Assembly: GCF_044465595.1 (NCBI RefSeq)
Contig: NZ_JBITLV010000009.1
Coordinates: 43,145 to 107,144 of the forward strand
Direction of reading: 5' to 3'
Origin: Spongisporangium articulatum
GTDB taxonomy: Bacteria; Actinomycetota; Actinomycetes; Actinomycetales; Kineosporiaceae
DNA length: 64,000 bases
Each line of letters opens with the position of its first letter. The first letter of the stretch is position 1. Under the pieces are notes generated by a model that was not told the DNA's origin, did not search any database, and was given only the letters and a program-made list of their open reading frames with translations. Shown piece by piece: positions 1-7,724 of the stretch. The translations under genes and the position numbers were made by a program.

Positions 1-1
1 G

Positions 2-289
2 GTGCGACGGGCGGCGGTGACCTGGGGCCGCCGCGGGGCGCGACTCAACTCGGTCAGCCCGGGCATCGTCACGACCCCGATGGGTGAGCAGGAGCTGGCC
101 GGCCCGTTCGGCGCCTACATCCGCGAGCTCGCCGACACGTCCCCGTCGGGCCGGGCCGGGACCGCGGAGGACGTCGCGGGCGTGGTCGAGTTCCTGCTGT
201 CGCCCGCGGCCGGGTACGTGACCGGCACCGACGTCCTGGTCGACGGCGGGGTGATCGCGGCGATGCGCGTCGGAGCCGGTCATGCCTGA
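2..289 (+). CDS. C-terminal part of a short-chain dehydrogenase/reductase (truncated by window edge)
   Basis: The 95 visible residues are the C-terminal third of a classical SDR: the substrate-loop segment RLNSVSPGIVTTPM near residue 15, then the family's usual ending with SGRAGTAEDVAG, FLLSPAAGYVTGTD and VLVDGG. The catalytic Tyr-Lys and the NAD(P)-binding Gly-rich loop would lie upstream of the window, so cofactor and substrate cannot be judged. The true start is outside. The stop overlaps the ATG of the next gene by 8 bases, so the two are probably co-translated. The SDR family call is secure; the substrate is unknown, although steroid gene clusters are rich in this family. Confidence 0.85.
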   Translation: MRRAAVTWGRRGARLNSVSPGIVTTPMGEQELAGPFGAYIRELADTSPSGRAGTAEDVAGVVEFLLSPAAGYVTGTDVLVDGGVIAAMRVGAGHA

Positions 290-1505
290 GAGCCGTTACG
301 CCGCACTCGATCGCGCGCAGCTGGCCGTCCTGGTCCCGGAGCTCCTGCTGTGCGGTCAGCTGATCGATCGCTCCGGGATGGCCTGGTGCATCCAGGCGCT
401 CGGCCGCGAGGGGATGGCCGAGGTCGCGATCGAGGAGTGGGCGGCGGCCAGCCCGATCTACACCCGGCGGATGCAGCGGGCGCTGGGCTTCGAGGGCGAC
501 GACGTGGTCACGATCTTCAAGGGGCTGCAGCTCGACATCGGCGCGCCGCCGCAGTTCATGGACTTCCGGTTCAGCGTGCAGGACGCCCGGCACGGAGCGT
601 TCCACCTCGACCACTGCGGCGCCCTGATGGACGTCGAGCCGATGGGCCCCGACTACGTGCGCTCCATGTGCCACGACATCGAGGACCCGACGTTCGACGC
701 CACCGCGGTCGCCACCCACCCGCGGGCGCAGATTCGCCCGGTGCACCGGCCGCCGCGCACGCCCGCCGACCGGCACCCGCACTGCGCCTGGACCGTGGTG
801 ATCGACGACGCCCACCCGGAGGCCCTCCCGAGCGTGGGCTGCCTCGAACTGCGGGACTCGCACGCGGCCGGGCTGGCCCTCGGCCCGATCGACCCCGCGG
901 ACGACGGCCGCGCCGACTACACGGGGCCGCTGCTGTCCGACCTCGACTTCGCGGCCTTCTCGCACTCCGCGCTGGTCCGGATCGCCGACGAGGTGGCGCT
1001 CCAGATGCACCTCCTGAGCCTGGGTTTCGCACGCGCGCTGCGGCACCGCTTGCCCGGCCCCGAGGTGACGGCGATCGCGACGAAGCAGCTGACCGGCATC
1101 GCCGGCCTGGCCGCCGGACGCATCCATGCCGCACTCGGACTCCCCCCGAACGAGGCCGGCGCCCTCCAGCTGCTGGCGCTGCACCCCGCTCTCAACCCCG
1201 CCGCCTACGTGCGGCTGGAGACCACCGGCGACGCGCTCGTCGTCCACGAGTCCCCGGCCCACGCGGACGGCGGCTGGCCCACCCGGTACGGCCCGCACTC
1301 CCCCGAACCGCTGCGGGCCATCGTCCACGCGGTTGACGAACACCTGGACGTCGACATCGAGGGCACCGAGCGGGCCTGGACGGTGCGGATCCGCCGGCAC
1401 GCGCAGCCGCGCCCCGAGAGCGACGAGGTGGCGGTGACCCGGTTCAGCACCGGCAGCGGCTTCACGTTCGCGCCGCGCCGGTCGCTGCCCATCACACCCG
1501 TCTGA
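282..1505 (+). CDS. Conserved protein of unknown function, 407 aa
   Basis: A full-length reading frame with strong actinobacterial codon bias, starting at an ATG inside the end of the preceding SDR gene. I do not recognise a characterised relative. The middle holds a Cys/His-rich stretch (HLDHCGALMDVEPMG near residue 108, then MCHDIEDPTFD) that could bind a metal or a haem and faintly recalls the L-2-amino-thiazoline-4-carboxylate hydrolase-like domain; that comparison is weak. A second half of Leu/Ala-rich helices follows. No signal peptide or membrane segment is visible, so a cytoplasmic location is likely. It converges on the next gene with a 14-base overlap of the two 3' ends. Coupling to an SDR gene suggests a metabolic role, but none can be assigned. 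Confidence 0.7.
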   Translation: MPESRYAALDRAQLAVLVPELLLCGQLIDRSGMAWCIQALGREGMAEVAIEEWAAASPIYTRRMQRALGFEGDDVVTIFKGLQLDIGAPPQFMDFRFSVQDARHGAFHLDHCGALMDVEPMGPDYVRSMCHDIEDPTFDATAVATHPRAQIRPVHRPPRTPADRHPHCAWTVVIDDAHPEALPSVGCLELRDSHAAGLALGPIDPADDGRADYTGPLLSDLDFAAFSHSALVRIADEVALQMHLLSLGFARALRHRLPGPEVTAIATKQLTGIAGLAAGRIHAALGLPPNEAGALQLLALHPALNPAAYVRLETTGDALVVHESPAHADGGWPTRYGPHSPEPLRAIVHAVDEHLDVDIEGTERAWTVRIRRHAQPRPESDEVAVTRFSTGSGFTFAPRRSLPITPV

Positions 1506-2142
1506 GCACCCGCAACGAGCCGCAGCCGGTCAGCTCCTCGAAATCGCCCGAGTCGAGCGCCCTCCGGTAGATCCGGTAGGGCGCCTGCCCGCCGTCGGCG
1601 GGGTCGGGGAACACGTCGTGGATCAGCAGGACGCCGCCGGGCCGGACCCAGCGCGACCAGCCGTCGTAGTCGGCCTGGGCCGCCTCGTCGGTGTGCCCGC
1701 CGTCCACGAACAGCACGTCGACCGGCCGCCCCCACAGCCGGGCCACGACCGCGGACCGGCCGACCATGGGGACGACGACCTCCTCCAGGCCCGCGCGGGC
1801 CAGGGTGTCCCGCAGCACGGGGAGGGTGTCGATGCGGCCCCCGGCGTCGGCCAGCGACGCGTCGTGGTACTCCCAACCGAGCTGGTGCTCCTCGGAGCCC
1901 CGGTGGTGATCGACGGTCACCACGGTGCCGCCCGCCACCGAGGCCGCATGCCCGAGGTACACCGTCGACTTGCCGCAGTAGCTGCCGATCTCCACGACGA
2001 TCCCGCCCGTCGGCAGGTGCGCGAGGGTGGCGGCGTGCAGCGCCAGGCCCTCGTCGACGGGCAGGAAACCCTTCACCCCGTGGACGATCTCGGCCAGCGC
2101 GCTCGGAAAGGTCGTCGAGTCGTTCAACGTGTCGCCGGGCAC
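1492..2142 (-). CDS. Class I SAM-dependent methyltransferase (MTase_24 type)
   Basis: The protein carries a methyltransferase Rossmann core: motif I VVEIGSYCGKSTVYLG, an acidic strand end in VVTVDHHRGSEE, and VDVLFVDGGHTDE followed by WVRPGGVLLIHDVF, the pattern of MTase_24 enzymes that often modify sugars or O-linked groups. About 216 residues. I chose the GTG at 2142 because a GAGGAGG-like ribosome site lies about 9 bases upstream; the GTG at 2148 is an alternative but sits too close to it. It overlaps the end of the toroid-protein gene by 19 bases and is the last gene of a four-gene minus-strand operon with a second methyltransferase and a glycosyltransferase, suggesting assembly of a methylated glycoconjugate. 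The acceptor is unknown. Confidence 0.8.
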   Translation of the reverse strand: MPGDTLNDSTTFPSALAEIVHGVKGFLPVDEGLALHAATLAHLPTGGIVVEIGSYCGKSTVYLGHAASVAGGTVVTVDHHRGSEEHQLGWEYHDASLADAGGRIDTLPVLRDTLARAGLEEVVVPMVGRSAVVARLWGRPVDVLFVDGGHTDEAAQADYDGWSRWVRPGGVLLIHDVFPDPADGGQAPYRIYRRALDSGDFEELTGCGSLRVLRRV

Positions 2143-3194
2143 GTGCACACCTCCTCGTGAGGTACCGGCGCCAGCCCGGCGCCGCGGAACAGCCCGCTGC
2201 CGCGCGTGGTCCGGGTCAGGGCGTCGACGGCCAGGATCACGGTGGCCCCGGTCCAGGTCGTGCGTTCCACGGGCCAGTTCTGCGCCTGCGCCCACGGCTC
2301 CCCCGGGTTGCAGGCCAGGCCGGTCCAGTACGAGCCGTCCTCGGCGCGCAGGTGCTGCATGGCGGCCAGCTGCGTGCGGGCGTGATCGGGGCGGCCCGCG
2401 GCGTCGAGAGCCAGCACCAGCTCACAGGTCTCGGCCCCGGTCACCCAGGGGGCGTCGTCCACGCACCGGATTCCCAGCCCCGGGACGACGAAGTCGTCCC
2501 AGCGGGCGGCCAGCCGGCGCGCGGCGGCCCCGCCGCGGACCACGCCGCCCAGCACCGGGTAGTACCAGTCCATCGAGTACCGGCTCTTGTCGGCGAACCG
2601 TTCCGGGTGGCTGCGCAGCGCGTGCCGCACCCGGGCCGCGGCCAGCTCCCACTCGGGCTCCAGCCGGCCCTGCAGTTCGGCCAGCGCGACCGCGCACCGC
2701 AGGCTGTGGTGGATGCTGGCGTTCCCGGTGACCAGCGCCTCGGGCTGCACCACGCCGAACGCGTCCCGGGACCAGCGGAACTCGCCACCCGGCGCCTGGA
2801 GCTCGAGCACGACCTCGACGGCCCGGCGGACGGCCGGCCACATCCGGGTCACGAACGCCCGGTCGCCGGTCACCGACCAGTGGTGCCAGACCCCGGTGGC
2901 CAGGTAGGCGCAGAAGTTCGCGTCGGTGGCCGGGTCCTCGACCGTTTCGCTGGTGTCGCCGACGTACTTCGTCGCCCAGGAGCCGTCGGCGCGCTGCGCG
3001 TCGAGACACCACCCGTAGGCCCGCCGCGCCTCGGCCAGCCGCCCGGCCGCGGTCAGCCCCATCGCGCTCTGCACGTGGTCCCACGGGTCCGTGTGCCCAC
3101 CCTGGAACCAGGGCACGGCGCCCGAGCGCTGCTGCGCGGCGGCGATCGAGGTGGCGGTCTGCGCGACCTCGGCGGCGGTCAGGACGGCGCTCAC
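2124..3194 (-). CDS. Alpha/alpha-toroid (prenyltransferase/glycosidase-like) protein
   Basis: About 356 residues with repeated helical hairpins carrying Trp/Gly/Asp-rich turns (PWFQGGHTDPWDHVQSA at the N-terminus, DGSWATKYVGDTSE, DGSYWTGLACNPGEPWAQ near the C-terminus). This is typical of alpha/alpha barrel proteins that automated pipelines label prenyltransferase or six-hairpin glycosidase. Catalysis cannot be proven from sequence. The GTG start at 3194 overlaps the upstream methyltransferase stop in GTGA. The neighbours (GT4 glycosyltransferase, two methyltransferases, DUF3068 membrane protein) point to cell-envelope glycolipid or polysaccharide work. A Cys-containing tail (EEVCTCPATR) is unusual for the fold. 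The fold family is fairly sure, the reaction is not. Confidence 0.7.
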   Translation of the reverse strand: MSAVLTAAEVAQTATSIAAAQQRSGAVPWFQGGHTDPWDHVQSAMGLTAAGRLAEARRAYGWCLDAQRADGSWATKYVGDTSETVEDPATDANFCAYLATGVWHHWSVTGDRAFVTRMWPAVRRAVEVVLELQAPGGEFRWSRDAFGVVQPEALVTGNASIHHSLRCAVALAELQGRLEPEWELAAARVRHALRSHPERFADKSRYSMDWYYPVLGGVVRGGAAARRLAARWDDFVVPGLGIRCVDDAPWVTGAETCELVLALDAAGRPDHARTQLAAMQHLRAEDGSYWTGLACNPGEPWAQAQNWPVERTTWTGATVILAVDALTRTTRGSGLFRGAGLAPVPHEEVCTCPATR

Positions 3195-3904
3195 CGGGCC
3201 TTCCGGAAGTACAGCGCCACGCTCTTGCCGATCAGCGGGTTCAGCGCCCGCTCGGTCAGCCGGGTCATGGCCGGCCCGGACATCATGTCCCACACCAGGA
3301 TCCGGTGGTAGGCGCGGACCAGCGGGTGGGTCTCGCGGCGCACCCCGACCGCGCATTTGAGCCACCAGTACGGTGCGTGCAGGGCGTGCGCGTGGTGCCG
3401 GTGGGTGGCCTCGGGGCCGTTCCGCTCGACCTTGCGGCGCAACTCGTCGGCCCGGTAGATGCGCACGTGGCCGCCCTCGTTGGCGTGGTACTCGTCCGAC
3501 AGCGCCCAGCAGATCCGTTCGGGCAGCCATCGGGGCACCGTGACGGCCAGCGTGCCACCGGGTTTCAGGATCCGGACCAGTTCGGCGATCGCCGCCTCGT
3601 CGTGCGGCACGTGCTCGAGGATCTCGGAGGCCAGGACGACGTCGAAACCGCCGTCGGGGTAGGGCAGGTGCAGGACGTCGGCCACCTCGGCCCGCGCGGC
3701 ACCCCCGGCCGGCACCTCACCCGCCTCGGCCATCGCCGCGAACATGTCCGCGACGTCCTTCATGGCCACCTCGTCGAGGTCGACCGCGGTCACGTCGGCC
3801 CCGCGCCGCAGCGCCTCGAACGAGTGCCGCCCAGCGCCCGCCCCGACGTCCACGAACCGGGTGCCGGGGCCCACCCCGAGCCGGTCGAAGTCCACGGTCA
3901 GCAT
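3191..3904 (-). CDS. SAM-dependent methyltransferase, Rv0224c-like
   Basis: 237 residues with methyltransferase motif I FVDVGAGAGRHSFEAL, motif II ending VTAVDLDEVAM, the post-I segment DVLHLPYPDGGFDVVLASEILEHVPH and the motif III-like LKPGGTLAVTVPRW, a Methyltransf_11 arrangement. The C-terminus has aromatic and basic helices (APYWWLKCAVGV and the YFRKAR end) that could contact membrane lipid. The ATG at 3904 overlaps the glycosyltransferase stop by 7 bases. In mycobacteria the comparable pair Rv0224c (methyltransferase) and Rv0225 (glycosyltransferase) lies beside the DUF3068 gene Rv0227c, as here, which supports an envelope glycolipid role. The substrate is unknown. Confidence 0.82.
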   Translation of the reverse strand: MLTVDFDRLGVGPGTRFVDVGAGAGRHSFEALRRGADVTAVDLDEVAMKDVADMFAAMAEAGEVPAGGAARAEVADVLHLPYPDGGFDVVLASEILEHVPHDEAAIAELVRILKPGGTLAVTVPRWLPERICWALSDEYHANEGGHVRIYRADELRRKVERNGPEATHRHHAHALHAPYWWLKCAVGVRRETHPLVRAYHRILVWDMMSGPAMTRLTERALNPLIGKSVALYFRKAR

Positions 3905-5124
3905 GCCTGCTCCCTCGCCAGTTCGTACGCCTCGACGGTGGCTCGGGCCACCGACGTCCAGCTGTAGCGCTGCAGGGCCCTCGCCCGACCGTCCCGAGCC
4001 AGCCGGGCCCGTTCGGCGGGCGAGTCGAGCAGTCCCTCCAGGGCGCTCACCAGTGCCTCGACGTCCCCCGGCTCGACCAGGACGGCATCGTCGCCGACCA
4101 CCTCGGGCAGGGCACCCGCCCGGCTGGCCACGACGGGGGTGCCGCAGGCCAGCGCCTCGACCGTCGGCAGCGAGAACCCCTCGTACAGCGACGGCACGCA
4201 CATCACCTCGGCGGAGGCCATCAGCGCGGCCAGCTCGTCGTCGCTCAACCCGCTCACGACCGTGGTGCAGTCGCCGAGACCGAGCTGTTCGATGCGTCTC
4301 TCGGTCGGCCCGCCCGGCTCCAGCGCGGAGACCAGGTGCAGCTCGACGTCCCGTTCGACCCGCAGCTTCGCCACGGCGTCGAGCAGGTGCCCGACCCCCT
4401 TCAGCGGTCTGTCGGCGCTGGCCACGGCCACGATGCGGCCGGGCACCCGGGGGCCGCGCGGCCGGAACGTGTCGGTGTCGACGCCGAGCGGGACGACGTG
4501 GAAGCGGCCGGCGGGGATGCCGAAGTCGTCGACCGCGTCGGCGGCCGCGATGTCGGAGACACCGATCAGCACGGGCAGCCGCCGGGCGACCCGGGCCTGC
4601 ATCCGCACGAACCCGTACCAGCGGGCGACCGAAAGCCGTCTCAGGCCGCGGGCTTGCGCGAGTTCGACCTTCCGGTCCCGGCTGATCGGGTGGTGCACGG
4701 TGGCGACCAGCGGCGCGCGACGCCGGATGGACAGCAGGCCGTAACCGAGGCACTGGTTGTCGTGCACGACGTCGAAATCGGCTCGGCGGCGGCGCACCAC
4801 GCGGGCCGCGCGGAGGCTGAAGGTGAGCGGCTCGGCGAAGCAACCGGTCGCCGTGAGCGCCCACTCCAGCCAGTCGTGGCGGCTCCAGCCGCGTTCGGGG
4901 CGCGGCAGCCGCAGCTCGCCGTCGGGCCCGACCCGGCCGAACACGTCCAGGGAGGGCACTCTCGTCAGCGTGACCCGCGGGTCGAGGGCCTCCGGGTAGG
5001 GCTGGCCGGAGAACACCTCGACCTCGTGACCGAGGTCGACCAACCCCTGGCTGAGGTACCGGACGTACACCCCCTGACCCCCGCAGTGCTCCTTGCTCCG
5101 GTACGACAACAGTGCGATGCGCAC
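3898..5124 (-). CDS. Family 4 glycosyltransferase, Rv0225-like
   Basis: 408 residues in a GT-B fold. The N-terminal domain starts MRIALLSYRSKEHCGGQGVY, with the GG loop that binds the acceptor side. The C-terminal domain has the retaining-GT4 signature PSLYEGFSLPTVEALACGTPVV (the E-x7-E motif) and the VVGDDAVLVEPGD segment. It would transfer a sugar from a nucleotide donor, probably on the cytoplasmic face of the membrane. It is the first gene of the minus-strand operon that continues into two methyltransferases and a toroid protein, and it diverges from the DUF3068 gene. The ATG at 5124 is preceded by a GAAGGGAGT-like ribosome site. Donor and acceptor cannot be read from sequence. Confidence 0.88.
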   Translation of the reverse strand: MRIALLSYRSKEHCGGQGVYVRYLSQGLVDLGHEVEVFSGQPYPEALDPRVTLTRVPSLDVFGRVGPDGELRLPRPERGWSRHDWLEWALTATGCFAEPLTFSLRAARVVRRRRADFDVVHDNQCLGYGLLSIRRRAPLVATVHHPISRDRKVELAQARGLRRLSVARWYGFVRMQARVARRLPVLIGVSDIAAADAVDDFGIPAGRFHVVPLGVDTDTFRPRGPRVPGRIVAVASADRPLKGVGHLLDAVAKLRVERDVELHLVSALEPGGPTERRIEQLGLGDCTTVVSGLSDDELAALMASAEVMCVPSLYEGFSLPTVEALACGTPVVASRAGALPEVVGDDAVLVEPGDVEALVSALEGLLDSPAERARLARDGRARALQRYSWTSVARATVEAYELAREQAC

Positions 5125-5277
5125 CAGCGACTCCCTTCGCTGCGGGGCGCGGCCCGGGAGACCCGGACCGCCCGGGAAGTGTAACGGATTCTAGTTATTT
5201 GGAACAGGTTGCGGGTCGGGGGCTTTGCCCTTCAGACTTCCGACCTCGGAAGATCGACGACGATCGGACTCCACGCC
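5125..5277. promoter_or_regulatory. Divergent promoter region between glycosyltransferase and DUF3068 genes
   Basis: This AT-richer stretch holds an actinobacterial -10 element TAGAAT on the minus strand (complement of 5188-5193), about 64 bases before the glycosyltransferase ATG. On the plus strand, TAGTTATTT just to its right could serve the DUF3068 gene. No clear -35 or operator palindrome was seen. This is a pattern match only; transcript starts are not known. Confidence 0.4.
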
Positions 5278-6288
5278 GTGGCCGCAGTCTCGGATGTGCT
5301 CGCACCGTCCCACCGGCGGTCCCCGCGCGTCCGGTCCCGCCGCCGGGGCTCCCGTCGTCCGTCCACGGCCCGCCTCGGGCTGCTCGGCGCCGGGGTCTTC
5401 CTGCTGGTCCTGGCCGCCCTGCTGCCGTTCTACGCCTACCCGCGGCTCGCCGTCCTGCCCGCCGACCCGGCCGCCGACCAGGTCCAGCGGGCCACCGACG
5501 CGACCGTGCTGGTGCCCGACGCCGACGCCGCGGCCGGGGCCCGCCTGGTCCGCCACACGCCGGTGGCCATCAGCACCCACGTGGGCGCCGACCCCGGGTG
5601 GCATCCGGAGGGCACGGTGGTCTGGCAGCTCGCCACCCAGGTCACGCAGGGGCCGGGCGCGCAGCTGGTGGACGCCCGGGTGGAGACGATCTCGCTCGAC
5701 CGGCGCACCGCGCGGGCGGTGAACTGCTGCGGCGACAGCCTGGTCACCGACGCCGGCGACGCGGCGGGGACTCCCCTGCGGCACACCGGCTACCTGACCT
5801 TCCCGTTCGACACCCAGCCGCGGACCTACCCGCTCTGGGACAACCAGCTGCAGACCGCCCGCCCGGCCCGCTACCTCGGCGAGACCCGCCGGGCCGGCCT
5901 GCGGGTGTCCGTGTACCGGGCCGTCACCGAGTGGACGCCGGTCGGCACCCAGGAGCTGCCGGGAGCCCTGTTCGGGTTGTCCGACGCCTCGGTCCGGGCC
6001 GTCGCCTGGTACGCCGACGTGCGCGACTACTTCGTCGAACCCACGACCGGTTCCACGGTGGAGACGGTCGAGAAGCTGCGCCGCGAGTACCGCTACGACG
6101 ACCGCACCCTGACCGCTCTGTCCGCCGATCTGCGCAGCGACCCGCTGCCCGCCCACCAGCTCGACCAGGTCCGCACCGGGGCCGCCGTGCTCCCCTGGCT
6201 GCGCAGCCGGGCGGCCGTCGTGCTCGTGCTGTGCGCCCTGCTCATGCTGGTTTTCCACACCCGTCACGCGCGAACTGCCCTCGGGTGA
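5278..6288 (+). CDS. DUF3068 (PorA-family) membrane protein, Rv0227c/PgfA-like
   Basis: A basic N-terminus leads to a membrane segment (LGLLGAGVFLLVLAALLPFY), a long extracytoplasmic domain (about residues 70-310), and a second C-terminal membrane helix (AVVLVLCALLMLVF). This topology, and segments such as TGYLTFPFDTQPRTYPLWD, fit DUF3068. Mycobacterial Rv0227c/MSMEG_0317 of this family (PgfA) is reported to act with MmpL3 in mycomembrane lipid traffic and polar growth; a similar envelope role here is inference. The start is uncertain: GTG at 5278 is used, GTG at 5296 or TTG at 5209 are alternatives. It sits beside the Rv0224c/Rv0225-like genes, conserving the mycobacterial neighbourhood. Confidence 0.85.
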   Translation: MAAVSDVLAPSHRRSPRVRSRRRGSRRPSTARLGLLGAGVFLLVLAALLPFYAYPRLAVLPADPAADQVQRATDATVLVPDADAAAGARLVRHTPVAISTHVGADPGWHPEGTVVWQLATQVTQGPGAQLVDARVETISLDRRTARAVNCCGDSLVTDAGDAAGTPLRHTGYLTFPFDTQPRTYPLWDNQLQTARPARYLGETRRAGLRVSVYRAVTEWTPVGTQELPGALFGLSDASVRAVAWYADVRDYFVEPTTGSTVETVEKLRREYRYDDRTLTALSADLRSDPLPAHQLDQVRTGAAVLPWLRSRAAVVLVLCALLMLVFHTRHARTALG

Positions 6289-6299
6289 TCTCTGTTCGT

Positions 6300-6305
6300 T
6301 AGGGT
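6300..6305 (+). promoter_or_regulatory. Putative -10 element for the lipoprotein gene
   Basis: TAGGGT lies 7 bases before the GTG at 6313, the spacing expected for a leaderless transcript that begins at the start codon. No Shine-Dalgarno sequence precedes the GTG, which agrees with this. It lies in the 24-base gap after the DUF3068 stop. Confidence 0.45.
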
Positions 6306-6312
6306 TTGCCCG

Positions 6313-6900
6313 GTGAACGGGGATCATCGTGAGACGTCGTGCCGGGTAGTCCTGCTCCTGGCCGCGCTGCTGACGCTGGCCGCCTGCACCGGCGGTTCGC
6401 CGGGCACCCCGCCGCCTTCAACCGCCTCGGGGACGACGTCCGCCTCGGTCCCCGCAAGCCCCGCACCCACCGCTCCGGTCCAGGAAGCGACCCCGTCGAG
6501 CGCCGTCGAGTTCGTGAAGTACTTCTGGGCGCTCTACAACTACGCCTACGCCACCTACGACACGAAGCCCCTGGAAGCGATCAGCGACAAGAAGTGCGAC
6601 TCCTGCAAGAAGCTCATTGAAGACGTGCACCGGATAGCCGCCGATGGCACGGTGATCAAGGGCTTCGAGCTCACTGTCCTTGAGGCCGTTTCCCCGGACA
6701 TCGAGGTCAAGACTGGAACGCTCGTGGTGGCCTCTCTTCAACAGCAGAAGGGAACAGCCGTCGCTCCTGACGGCTCTTCCACAGCATTGCCCGGCTTCAA
6801 GAGCGTTCGCAGCACCACCGCCCTCAGATGGGATGGGACCTGGCACATCGAAGCCCTCAACACCGAGTCGAAGACTTCGAAGCCATGGCCGTCCGAGTAG
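6313..6900 (+). CDS. Secreted lipoprotein, DUF6318-like
   Basis: 195 residues. The N-terminus is a lipoprotein signal: basic start, hydrophobic core VVLLLAALLTLA and lipobox ending in Cys25 (LAAC). A Pro/Ser/Thr-rich linker (about 26-60) tethers a globular domain starting SSAVEFVKYFWALYNYAY. This resembles DUF6318 lipoproteins, with a Cys pair (KKCDSCKK near residue 95) and a C-terminal TTALRWDGTWHIEAL strand like NTF2-fold proteins. It would be anchored outside the membrane. The GTG start is supported by the signal peptide and the -10 element just upstream. The 3' end overlaps the next secreted protein gene by 16 bases. Function unknown. Confidence 0.8.
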   Translation: MNGDHRETSCRVVLLLAALLTLAACTGGSPGTPPPSTASGTTSASVPASPAPTAPVQEATPSSAVEFVKYFWALYNYAYATYDTKPLEAISDKKCDSCKKLIEDVHRIAADGTVIKGFELTVLEAVSPDIEVKTGTLVVASLQQQKGTAVAPDGSSTALPGFKSVRSTTALRWDGTWHIEALNTESKTSKPWPSE

Positions 6901-7724
6901 GGGTGGTGTTGCTTATCGTCCTCCTGGGGGCGCGTCTGGAAACAGGCAGCATTGCGATGGCCGCGACTCCGGGACCGATCAACGTCAATACGTCTTTCGA
7001 CGGGAACGAGGCGGAGACCACGGGCCAGAAGCACGTGGAGCAGTCCTTCGGAACCAACGAGACGCTTCCGACCAAGCCGCGAACCTGGACCTCCCATCAG
7101 GCCATCTGCTCGACCAAGGCCACCCTGGCGACGGCCGACGCCTGTCACCGCTCGACCACCTTGTGCCCCGACCCGGACCAGGCGCCGTACTGGGTGATGA
7201 CCGCCCGCGGCATCCGTCGTCCGGGGCCGGGCAACTGGACGAACACCGGCCGCTTCGTGTGCCTGACCGACGCCGAGAACCCGGAACCGGTCCTGGGCGC
7301 AGCACAGTTCCGGAAGTTGCCGATCCCGGCGGCGGCGTTGAACATCCAGCCCGACCCCGACACGGCCGGCCCGACGCTGGTCAACATCGCCACGAACCTC
7401 TACACGACCCGCAAGGTCCAACTGCTGGACACGACCGTCCTGGGGCAGCCGGTCCGGGTCCGCGCGACGCCGGCCTCGTACGCCTGGACCTACGGCGACG
7501 GAGAGTCCCTGACGACCCGAGCGACCGGCGGCCCCTATCCGGACCTGTCCCTCGGCCACGTCTACGCCCGGCCCGGACATTACGAGGTGGGCCTGGCCAC
7601 GACGTTCACCGGTGAGTACTCGGTGGCCGGTGGCCCCTGGCAGCCGGTCGAAGGCACCGCGGTCGTCGCCAGTGACCCACGGGACCTGACCGTCCTGCAG
7701 GCGCGCAGTCAGCTGACGAGCTGA
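6885..7724 (+). CDS. Secreted PKD-domain protein of unknown function
   Basis: 279 residues from the ATG at 6885, chosen because it gives a clean signal peptide (MAVRVGVVLLIVLLGAR, cleavage likely after SIAMA). The mature part has four Cys residues in the N-terminal half (CSTKATLATADAC, TTLCPDPD, FVCLTD), probably in disulfides. A PKD-like Ig fold follows: SYAWTYGDGESLTT, with the GHVYARPGHYEV strand pair typical of PKD domains. Such domains usually mediate binding at the cell surface. It is translationally coupled to the lipoprotein gene upstream. Its 3' end overlaps the convergent HNH nuclease gene by 16 bases. Partner and role are unknown. Confidence 0.78.
   Translation: MAVRVGVVLLIVLLGARLETGSIAMAATPGPINVNTSFDGNEAETTGQKHVEQSFGTNETLPTKPRTWTSHQAICSTKATLATADACHRSTTLCPDPDQAPYWVMTARGIRRPGPGNWTNTGRFVCLTDAENPEPVLGAAQFRKLPIPAAALNIQPDPDTAGPTLVNIATNLYTTRKVQLLDTTVLGQPVRVRATPASYAWTYGDGESLTTRATGGPYPDLSLGHVYARPGHYEVGLATTFTGEYSVAGGPWQPVEGTAVVASDPRDLTVLQARSQLTS

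Noticed and set aside
69..1400. Long open frame on the minus strand opposite the 407-residue protein gene
   Set aside because: Translation is Arg/Pro/Gly-rich without any domain, as expected for an antisense shadow in very GC-rich DNA; the plus-strand gene has normal codon bias and a coupled start.
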